64,000 nucleotides of DNA, taken from positions 1 through 64,000 of the forward strand of contig NZ_LWBP01000204.1 in NCBI RefSeq assembly GCF_002078015.1, read 5' to 3'. The stretch's first letter is position 1, and each line of letters begins with the position of its first letter. The DNA is from Niastella populi. GTDB taxonomy: Bacteria; Bacteroidota; Bacteroidia; Chitinophagales; Chitinophagaceae. Under the pieces are notes generated by a model. That model saw nothing but the letters and a program-made list of their open reading frames with translations, was not told the DNA's origin and did no database searches. Below, one piece after another: positions 58,701-64,000 of this stretch. Made by a program: the position numbers and the translations under genes.

Positions 58701-59101
58701 ACCGGAACTGCCGCCAGTTGTTTACCCGAAACGGAACCTACCGAGCCGGTAAGGTCTTTCCGTTTTACGGTTCCGTAACCGATAACCACCACTTCGTTCA
58801 AATTGGTAGTGGATGCTTTCAGAATAATGTCGATGTTGGTTTGCCCGTCGATCAGCGCCACTTCCCGGGTTTGCATGGTGCTATGGGTAATGACGAGGCT
58901 GGTTACGGTTTGCGGTAAAGTAATTTGGAAGGCGCCTTCGGTGTTGGTGGTGGTGCCCAACTGGGTGCCTTTGCCGGTGACGGTAGCCCCGGGAACCTGT
59001 TCGCCTTTGTCGTCTTTGACCGTACCGGTAATCGTTTTGGTTTGTGCCGTAGCTACAGCAGCGCTACAGATCAGGAATAAAAGAACATAAATCGCTCTCA
59101 T
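55781..59101 (-). CDS. SusC/RagA-type TonB-dependent transporter (second locus)
   Basis: 1106 residues. Signal peptide (MRAIYVLLFLICSAAVATAQ), carboxypeptidase-like domain (ITGTVKDDKGEQVPGATVTGKG), TonB box and plug (NEVVVIGYGTVKRKDLTGSVGSV, EPLYIVDGFPVSN, DASSAAIYGARGANGVVIVTT) and barrel. I chose ATG 59101 over a TTG two codons upstream because the signal peptide then starts normally. First gene of the operon with susD. Substrate unknown; it shares the plug layout of the first SusC but the barrels differ widely. Confidence 0.94.
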   Translation of the reverse strand: MRAIYVLLFLICSAAVATAQTKTITGTVKDDKGEQVPGATVTGKGTQLGTTTNTEGAFQITLPQTVTSLVITHSTMQTREVALIDGQTNIDIILKASTTNLNEVVVIGYGTVKRKDLTGSVGSVSGKQLAAVPVANAAQALQGKIPGVSVTAQDGRPDAAMSVRVRGGSSISNSNEPLYIVDGFPVSNINDIPASQIESIDVLKDASSAAIYGARGANGVVIVTTKSGKNGKFTISYDNYLQYNKATKYLETMGAYDYIAYNWAYAKSISNAYASAWERLWGIGSFAAQYNNTEGIDHYKNVGATNYSKEAYSNSFSHNHNLSISNGNDKTRYMLTLSYLDNEGMKINSWFKRANALFKIDQKIARNLTFSFDGRYADIQKMGNEGTTNGKGSILSSSYQFRPIATSDVLGELDDRKNTQIGLYDRLLQDQYNPVELMKDYLPLSKERSLRANAALSWTIIKGLTARSEFGYNRFFNRGKTWSGAVYNNYLDADGNKTFGGNASISSSEGWGYRWVNTLTYNVTGLGEAHSLNVVVGQEVMNNHNEATTMTGNKYPAGFDADQAFAMIDRYLPMTGSIVNFGISSSVSFPNKYNSYFGRANYTLLDKYLFTFTMRADGSSRFAPTKQWAYFPAAAFAWRTSDEEFMKDITWLNNLKLRASFGTVGNDGISPNEWRQQWSSTGLTQWSINEIRQIGYTTSGNLANPNLVWETATTRNLGIDFGIFQNRIYGTIDLYKNTTKDVLLLSTLNPISGFGTGIENVGSISNRGIELSLGGDIVNAKDFKLSASMNINFNRSKIEQLAPGVTGLYKSQWGSTVTQPNTGDYILKVGSPVGQVRGYVYDGWYTTDDFTYANGVYTLNKSADNPDIGAGIVGTVFGTTTNKPGGQVAHPGVVKFKDLTGDGIVNEKDVTTIGDMTPKHTGGFNVNASYKNFDLALNWNWSYGNQIYNANYLAAFTGSKEDGLYRNRLNYLSTSYKLYDIQNGQLVRVTDPAALKALNANATTFLPFQENPVVSSLGIQDGSFLRLNTVTIGYTLPASLISKIKLSRIRIYGAIYNALTLTSYPGLDPEVNTNTSQGNAAYPTLGLDWGSYPRARSFTAGVNIEF

Positions 59102-59452
59102 AAGCAAGCTGTGTTTTAAACATGAGGAATAATAAGCCGGGGATTTGGTTGGGAGGGTGTTCCCCGAAAGGTGAAAGCATGAGGCGTGGAAAAGACACTA
59201 CTTGTAAGAAGAGTATTCTTTCATACGGCTTTAGCAATTACCTGTTCAAAGCTATTTTATCATGACGGGGAAGGGGTTCACTTATTGACCGAATAGGTTC
59301 AATTATTGGTAATGGAGGTATAATGCTGTCATTGAGACAGTTGTAGCCGCTTGTATAGGTTGGAATGTTGACGGGTTGGCGGGGGAAAAGTTTTTCAGTT
59401 GTGCGTTATTCAGTTGGTAAGTTGGGAGGTTTAAACAAAAACAGGGCCCCTG
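59102..59452. other. Upstream region of the second susC
   Basis: About 350 bases without a gene. The minus-strand -7 box TAGCTTTG (59247-59254) is the only promoter signal. No regulator, sigma or anti-sigma gene adjoins this SusCD pair. Confidence 0.4.
59247..59254 (-). promoter_or_regulatory. Candidate -7 box of the second susC
   Basis: Minus strand TAGCTTTG fits TAnnTTTG, 146 bases before the start. No clear -33 partner. Confidence 0.45.
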
Positions 59453-59504
59453 ATAGTTTGTGGCGTACCATTAGCAACTATAAGTGGGTACCGCTACAAA
59501 CTAT
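59453..59504. repeat. Imperfect 52-base palindrome downstream of ligD
   Basis: Outer arms ATAGTTTGT (59453-59461) / ACAAACTAT (59496-59504) are perfect; the inner arms ggcgtacc / ggtaccgc pair with one bulge. There is no T tract, so it is not a standard terminator. It may be a dispersed repeat or protein-binding site. Confidence 0.5.
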
Positions 59505-59529
59505 AAAATCACGAGGTGGCTGCCTTTTT

Positions 59530-61593
59530 CTACCTGAATAAAGAATGTAGCTGCGCAATCGCTTTCTTCATATTGATCCCTTTCCCGAGCACCGGTTTAA
59601 AAATATCGCCCTGTTCCCTGATGCGGGCAACGGCATTGTGAATAGTATGGTCTTTCATCTTCAGTCCTTTTTTTACTTCGTCCCAGTGCAAAGGCATCGA
59701 TACCGTAGCTCCGGGTTTGGGCCGTAAAGAATAAGCGGCGGCCAGCGTGGCCTGCGGGCGGTTCTGCAGAAAGTCGATATAGATTTTCCCTTTCCGGTCG
59801 GCAGTGGCGCGTTCAATACTGGTGAAACCCGGAATTTGTTCATGAACAATTGTTGCGATCAGCCGGCCAAATTCGCGGGAAGCCTCATACAAATATTTTG
59901 CGCCCAGCGGAATGTAAATATGTATGCCGGTTGAGCCTGATGTTTTGCAATAGGAGGGAATACCGGCGCTTTCCAGCACCTCATGCGTTACCTGTGCGGT
60001 TTTAATTACCTGCTCAAATGAATTCGTATCGGGGTCAAGATCGATGGCGCACCAGTCGGGGGTATCGGGTTTTTGTACGCGGCTGCTCCAGGGATTCATT
60101 TCAATGCAACCCAGCGATGCCATATACAGCACATCGGCTTCCCGGGTTGGTACCAGGAAACTTTTGTTAACTCCTTCGCTTGTGTAGGGAAAGGTATCGA
60201 TCCATTCCGGTATTTTGCCCATAACATTTTTCTGGTAAAAACTTTCGCCTTCGATGCCATTCGGGTACCGGTTCAGCGATTGCGGCCTGTCTTTGAGGTA
60301 CGGCAATATCACCGGCGCCACCTGGTAGTAATAGTTCAGCATATCCCGTTTGGTGATCTTTTCTTTGGGCCAGTATATTTTGTTGAGGTTGCTGAATTTC
60401 AGGGTATGCCCGTTGATCAACCGTTCCTGTTGCTTCTCGCCCGGGTTCAGCAGCGTTTTGCGTTCGCCCGGTTGGCGGCGGGTGATTATTTTTTCTTTAT
60501 GCAGAACAGATTCTTTTACAACTTTCGCGGTAGGTTTTGCTTTGTCTGCTTTCACATCTTTTGCTTTTTTATCAACCCGCATGCCTTCGAACGAGGGGTG
60601 GCGCATAACGCCGTCGCTGGTGATCTCGGCAAACGATACCTCGCATACCAGTTCGGGTTTTAACCAGGTGGCAACCGCTTTCGGCGGATTGGGCCTGAAC
60701 CGCGACGGTTTATTGTAATCAGGTTCCACATCGAACGGGCAGTTCTTTTGCACCAGCTTTTTAAACTGCTGCATCATGTCGCGTTGCACTTTATCGGTAA
60801 AACCGGTGCCTATCTTTCCCGTATAATGCAATTCTCCGTTTTCGTATACACCTACCAGCAGGGAACTGAATAGTTTTCCCGAGCCTTCATTAAGCGTGAA
60901 ACCGCCAATGACCACTTCCTGCCGTTTGGCGATCTTTATTTTCAACCATTCTTTCGTGCGAACGCCCGGCGTATACAGGCTATCGGCTTTTTTGGCAATA
61001 ATGCCTTCTAGGTTCATTTGTTTTGCCACTTCGTAAAACGACGTGCCGGGGGCGTTGAAAGACTGGCTAAGCTGAATGCTTTCATTTTGAGGAAGTATTT
61101 CTTTCAGCAACTCCCTGCGTTGCTGCAGGGGCACATTGTATAACTGGCGGCCATCGTACCACAACAGATCGAATACGTAATACAAAAGTTCACCGTCGGC
61201 CTCGCTGCGCCAGTTCTGCAGATCGCCAAAGCTCGATACGCCCTCTTTATTGGAAATAATTATTTCGCCATCGAGCACAGCGTGCATACCCAGTTGTTGC
61301 AGCGTAGCGGTTATGGGGTAGAATTTTTCGTTGAAAGATTTATTGTTACGCGAAATAAGCGACACCTTGTTTTTGTTACAGATGGCTATAGCGCGGTACC
61401 CATCCCATTTAACTTCAAAAAGCCAGTTTGCGGCATCAAACGGTTTGTCAACCAGGGTGGCCAGCATGGGCGGAACCGTCAGCGGCAATTTGGCCGGTTC
61501 GCCTGCTTTTTTTCTACTTACGGCACGACCGGCAGTTTTCCGTTTTCGGGCCGCCGAAGCAGCGCTCTTTTTTCTATTGGAAATGGTGGCCAT
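59530..61593 (-). CDS. ligD: DNA ligase D (ligase and polymerase domains)
   Basis: 687 residues. A basic N-terminus (1-35) is followed by an ATP-dependent ligase domain with nucleotidyl Lys62 in FEVKWDGYR and an OB fold to about residue 350, a charged linker, then an AEP-type polymerase domain (about 395-680; YYYQVAPVILPYLKDRPQSLNRYPNG; catalytic DLD in CAIDLDPD). The 3'-phosphoesterase domain found in many LigD proteins is absent. It performs end joining with Ku, which is not in the window. Divergent from the KTSC gene, 57 bases apart. Confidence 0.94.
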   Translation of the reverse strand: MATISNRKKSAASAARKRKTAGRAVSRKKAGEPAKLPLTVPPMLATLVDKPFDAANWLFEVKWDGYRAIAICNKNKVSLISRNNKSFNEKFYPITATLQQLGMHAVLDGEIIISNKEGVSSFGDLQNWRSEADGELLYYVFDLLWYDGRQLYNVPLQQRRELLKEILPQNESIQLSQSFNAPGTSFYEVAKQMNLEGIIAKKADSLYTPGVRTKEWLKIKIAKRQEVVIGGFTLNEGSGKLFSSLLVGVYENGELHYTGKIGTGFTDKVQRDMMQQFKKLVQKNCPFDVEPDYNKPSRFRPNPPKAVATWLKPELVCEVSFAEITSDGVMRHPSFEGMRVDKKAKDVKADKAKPTAKVVKESVLHKEKIITRRQPGERKTLLNPGEKQQERLINGHTLKFSNLNKIYWPKEKITKRDMLNYYYQVAPVILPYLKDRPQSLNRYPNGIEGESFYQKNVMGKIPEWIDTFPYTSEGVNKSFLVPTREADVLYMASLGCIEMNPWSSRVQKPDTPDWCAIDLDPDTNSFEQVIKTAQVTHEVLESAGIPSYCKTSGSTGIHIYIPLGAKYLYEASREFGRLIATIVHEQIPGFTSIERATADRKGKIYIDFLQNRPQATLAAAYSLRPKPGATVSMPLHWDEVKKGLKMKDHTIHNAVARIREQGDIFKPVLGKGINMKKAIAQLHSLFR

Positions 61594-61650
61594 ACATCAA
61601 ACGCTAAATTTTTATGCCATGCCGGGCATAGTTTTTTAGCGCCTATTCCT

Positions 61651-61854
61651 ATGCCATCCACCGTGGTAGCACATATGGATTATTACCCTGATTCGGCCAC
61701 CCTGCGGATCACTTTCACCTCGGGTAAAAAATATGATTACCTGCAGGTTCCGGCGAAGATCTATGAGGCCATGAGAAAGGCTGCTTCCAAAGGTTCTTAC
61801 CTGAACAGGTTCATAAAAGGACATTTTCCATTTAAAGAGGTGACTAAAGGCTAG
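61651..61854 (+). CDS. KTSC domain protein
   Basis: 67 residues consisting of one KTSC domain: YYPDSATLRITFTSGKKYDYLQVPAKIYEAM, and KGSYLNRFIKGHFPFKEV. This domain occurs alone or fused to lysyl-tRNA synthetase or nucleases; function unknown, nucleic-acid binding suspected. The start ATG 61651 gives the compact domain; an upstream extension would run into ligD. Divergent from ligD, so a shared promoter region is possible. Confidence 0.85.
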   Translation: MPSTVVAHMDYYPDSATLRITFTSGKKYDYLQVPAKIYEAMRKAASKGSYLNRFIKGHFPFKEVTKG

Positions 61855-62015
61855 TGTGAAGAGGCCAGTGGCGAGTAGGAAGAAAAACAAAGGACCTTAC
61901 CTGGTTTTTCTCCTCAATGAACTTTTGAAAGATATTTCCTGATGAGGTCTTCATCGTATTCCGTTTTATGGTTCACAGGCTGCAGTGTCCTGCATTGAAA
62001 AGAGATAACACAGAA

Positions 62016-62037
62016 AACGCCGTATTTCTACGGCGTT
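62016..62037 (-). terminator. Terminator of the small membrane-protein gene
   Basis: Perfect 9-bp stem AACGCCGTA (62016-62024) / TACGGCGTT (62029-62037), loop TTTC, followed on the minus strand by TTTTC. It begins 19 bases after the stop of the 56-residue gene. Confidence 0.8.
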
Positions 62038-62055
62038 ATTTATTCAGTAAAACCT

Positions 62056-62226
62056 TTATTTCCGCTCAGTATATACACATGCTGCCAGTAATGGCACGGT
62101 GACCCACAAAATGTAATACCATTTGGGATCGGCTACCATACCTTTTTCCAGTGCAATGGCGCTGATCAGTACCAGCATTACGGCAAAAGACATACCTGCA
62201 GAAACATGTTCCTGTTTCCGGTACAT
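62056..62226 (-). CDS. Small two-helix membrane protein, 56 residues
   Basis: Reads MYRKQEHVSAGMSFAVMLVL at the start. Two hydrophobic segments (about residues 10-26 and 37-51) are separated by LEKGMVADPKWY; the tail is VYTERK. Clean ATG, charged ends and a terminator 19 bases after the stop support a real gene. Family not recognised. Confidence 0.7.
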   Translation of the reverse strand: MYRKQEHVSAGMSFAVMLVLISAIALEKGMVADPKWYYILWVTVPLLAACVYTERK

Positions 62227-62599
62227 GGCTTAATTTTTACAGGTGAACTATTATGGCTTCAACAGATAGCTAGTGGCGAGTGGGCGGATATCCCCATTTC
62301 TGCTGGCCACTAGCAGCTATATTAAAGTCTTTAAAATTGGAGAAGTAATACAGGCACGGACAAAATGGTACAAATTCGGGGAATGACCAGGTTACATCAT
62401 TGCTTATGTCAAGTATGAGGTACCTGACGAAGCGCGTGATATAATTATGTATTGTTGAACCTGTCATGTAACCAATTTACAAAAATAACGCTGTTGGCGG
62501 AAGTGTGATTGTTTAATACTTCGTTAAAACTCCTTATCACTTTTTTAATCTGTACCGCACATATATTGAATTAAATTTGAGACAATTGAACAAGTCATT
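62227..62599. other. Divergent spacer upstream of the TerC gene
   Basis: 373 bases. It holds an imperfect palindrome (62266-62320) with arms ATAGC-TAGTGGC and GCCACTA-gca-GCTAT, and a candidate -7 box near its right end. No gene seen. Confidence 0.45.
62572..62579 (+). promoter_or_regulatory. Candidate -7 box of the TerC gene
   Basis: TAAATTTG fits TAnnTTTG and ends 20 bases before the ATG. No clear -33 element. Confidence 0.45.
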
Positions 62600-63367
62600 A
62601 TGGAATTAGTAGTTGCATTGCTCACGCTTATTTTACTGGAAGTAGTACTGGGAATTGATAATATCATCTTTATTTCTATAGTTACGGCAAGGCTGCCGGT
62701 TCAACAGCAAAAGAAAGGCAGAAGGCTGGGATTGATACTGGCCATGGTAATGCGCTTATTATTATTGGCCGCCATTAGCTGGGTACTGAAGCTGCAAGGC
62801 GATCTTTTCAGGATATTTAATAATGGCATTTCAACAAAAGACCTCATTCTCATTGCCGGCGGATTGTTCCTGTTATATAAAAGCGCCTCCGAGATCTATC
62901 ATAAAATGGAAGGTGAAACGGGTGATAAGTCGAAAGAAATAAAAGTGACAAGCTTTAGCAGCGCCATTGGCCAGATACTGGTGCTCGACCTGGTGTTTTC
63001 GGTGGATAGCATAATTACCGCCATTGGTATGGTTGATGAACCCTGGGTAATGTATGTGGCGGTGATCGTGAGCGTGGGCATTATGTTGTTTGCTGCAGAA
63101 CCGGTCAGCAAATTCGTCAATAATCATCCGGCCTTTAAAATGCTTGCATTGAGCTTTTTGTTACTTATCGGGTTTTCGTTGATCGGTGAAGGCCTTGGTT
63201 TGCATATACCAAAAGGATATATTTATTTCTCGATGGCCTTTGCATTGCTGGTCGATATTTTCCAGATGAGAATGAACAGGCAGAAGAAAACCGAAAAAGT
63301 GGAAACACGCGAGCACTACTTTCCCGGTGAGGCTGAAAAAGTGAAGGGGGTGTTTAATAATGAATAG
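62600..63367 (+). CDS. TerC-family integral membrane protein
   Basis: 255 residues with about seven transmembrane segments. Both family repeats carry an intramembrane acidic residue: EVVLGIDNIIFI near residue 16 and LDLVFSVDSIITA near residue 133. TerC-type proteins export manganese or load it onto exported enzymes, or link to tellurite resistance; family function varies. The short polar C-terminus (MNRQKKTEKVETREHYF) is cytosolic. Monocistronic. Confidence 0.93.
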   Translation: MELVVALLTLILLEVVLGIDNIIFISIVTARLPVQQQKKGRRLGLILAMVMRLLLLAAISWVLKLQGDLFRIFNNGISTKDLILIAGGLFLLYKSASEIYHKMEGETGDKSKEIKVTSFSSAIGQILVLDLVFSVDSIITAIGMVDEPWVMYVAVIVSVGIMLFAAEPVSKFVNNHPAFKMLALSFLLLIGFSLIGEGLGLHIPKGYIYFSMAFALLVDIFQMRMNRQKKTEKVETREHYFPGEAEKVKGVFNNE

Positions 63368-63435
63368 GCTTAAATCTAAAAAGTTTCGTTAATGAATTAA
63401 ACCCTTACACGCTTTTTAATGACGGCATATTAGGT

Positions 63436-63443
63436 TAAATTTG
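63436..63443 (+). promoter_or_regulatory. -7 box directly in front of a GTG start
   Basis: TAAATTTG ends 4 bases before the GTG at 63448. If active, the mRNA would be leaderless or begin inside the gene. Confidence 0.4.
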
Positions 63444-63447
63444 CCGC

Positions 63448-63792
63448 GTGAGATACTTCTATATATTATCTATATTATTACTTCAATTTGCCGGGGGCTT
63501 TGCTGCGGATGCAAAAGCGCCAATGCCGGTTAAGGAAGTGTTTCACAATAAAACTGCCAGTCTTTCTTCTAATGATCTTTTGTCCCATCAGGCAGCAAAG
63601 GTGGTACGGTCAATACAATTCAGCTGTATTGCTTTTAACGCGCATCACCGCGATATCGAAGGGCTTGTTGCTTCGGGATGTATGAGCAATTATATCGCCG
63701 GTGACCTGCGCAAGCGCAATAATGTTTTTCCTGTTGCATATTTCACTCCGCTTAGGCGATTGCTTTTATTTCCCAAACACTATTTCTGGTAA
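63448..63792 (+). CDS. Small secreted hypothetical protein
   Basis: 114 residues from a GTG start. The N-terminus is a clear signal peptide (MRYFYILSILLLQFAGGFAADA). The mature part (about 90 residues) has AAKVVRSIQFSCIAFNAHHRDIEGLV, two Cys and an aromatic-rich end (LLLFPKHYFW). No family recognised. The next in-frame ATG (residue 26) would remove the signal peptide, so GTG is preferred. Confidence 0.55.
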   Translation: MRYFYILSILLLQFAGGFAADAKAPMPVKEVFHNKTASLSSNDLLSHQAAKVVRSIQFSCIAFNAHHRDIEGLVASGCMSNYIAGDLRKRNNVFPVAYFTPLRRLLLFPKHYFW

Positions 63793-63823
63793 TACCTGTT
63801 CAATTTACTGAACGGAAATTGTT

Positions 63824-63844
63824 TAATGACCATACAGGTCATTA
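63824..63844. repeat. Inverted repeat ahead of the last gene
   Basis: TAATGACC (63824-63831) / GGTCATTA (63837-63844), loop ATACA, perfect 8-bp arms, no T run. A second dyad, GTTCA/TGAAC, lies just upstream. Could be an operator or a weak terminator. Confidence 0.5.
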
Positions 63845-63874
63845 ACGTAATGGTATTATTTAAACTCTATCAAT

Positions 63875-64000
63875 ATGTCAGATATAGTAATAGCGCTATT
63901 ACTTTTAGGTGCCTATAGCAATCGTTATTTTTATACTCAATACTGCCATACTGTGCTGCAGGCAAATGATAATTTGTTCATTGTGGGCGATCCGATAAAA
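63875..64000 (+). CDS. Start of a small unknown gene (cut by the window end)
   Basis: ATG followed by 41 open codons to the window edge: a hydrophobic stretch (MSDIVIALLLLGAYSN) then RYFYTQYCHTVLQ and FIVGDPIK. It may carry a signal or anchor helix. Too short to identify. Confidence 0.4.
   Translation, partial: MSDIVIALLLLGAYSNRYFYTQYCHTVLQANDNLFIVGDPIK

Noticed and set aside
58208-58918. 236-codon plus-strand frame opposite the second susC plug region
   Set aside because: Shadow of the well-supported SusC reading frame on the minus strand.

Overview
This window reads as chromosome of a Bacteroidota species, most likely a soil or rhizosphere member of the Chitinophagaceae (Niastella/Chitinophaga-like). 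The evidence is: two SusC/SusD pairs with the 'EVVVIGYGT' TonB-box and plug region; a T9SS-type C-terminal sorting domain on a secreted protease; repeated -7 boxes of the form TAnnTTTG, typical of the Bacteroidota housekeeping sigma factor, in front of rpsU, rplK, rpoB, susC and others; and almost no Shine-Dalgarno sequences except at rpsU and an hsp20 gene. Nothing looks like a prophage, integrative element, insertion sequence or CRISPR array.

Layout. 1-6 kb: an SGNH-hydrolase membrane protein, riboflavin synthase, rpsU, a carbamoyltransferase/DUF5989/SxtJ trio, a Xer-type recombinase and a short hibernation factor. 7-29 kb: the classical tRNA-tuf-secE-nusG-rplKAJL-rpoBC supercluster. It has the order tRNA-Thr(TGT), Tyr(GTA), Gly(TCC), Thr(GGT), tuf, tRNA-Trp, secE, nusG, rplK, rplA, rplJ, rplL, rpoB, rpoC. 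It is broken twice: a reverse-strand lysine/alanine-rich histone-like gene with a long acidic tail lies between nusG and rplK, and a LacI regulator plus SusC/SusD pair lies between rplL and rpoB. A 102-bp tandem duplication just upstream leaves a decayed tRNA next to tRNA-Thr(TGT). 29-38 kb: ordinary housekeeping genes (OmpH-like protein, APC permease, heptose-phosphate kinase, fructosamine kinase, RNase Z, DapA, AccA).

38-62 kb: a run of stress-associated genes. It holds Hsp20 preceded by two 40-codon frames, a T9SS-exported zinc metallopeptidase, an SDR and a zinc alcohol dehydrogenase, a treZ-treY-glgX operon for making trehalose from glycogen, a CinA-type amidohydrolase, a large HPII-type catalase, a second SusC/SusD operon, DNA ligase D and a KTSC protein. 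The window ends with a TerC-family membrane protein, a small secreted protein and the start of another small gene.

How the parts work together. The 7-29 kb block supplies translation and transcription machinery, and its interruptions imply that rpoBC runs from its own promoter (about 20.95 kb) rather than by read-through from rplL. TreZ, TreY and GlgX form a complete route from glycogen or maltodextrin to trehalose. With catalase, LigD, Hsp20 and the dehydrogenases they suggest a desiccation/oxidative-stress neighbourhood; that grouping is inference. The most interesting signals are the strong Shine-Dalgarno at rpsU (expected for bS21 autoregulation), a conserved leader element shared by tuf and the rpoB-rpoC spacer, the charge-diblock histone-like protein, the pseudo-tRNA duplication and the nutrient-uptake locus lodged inside the rplL-rpoB junction.
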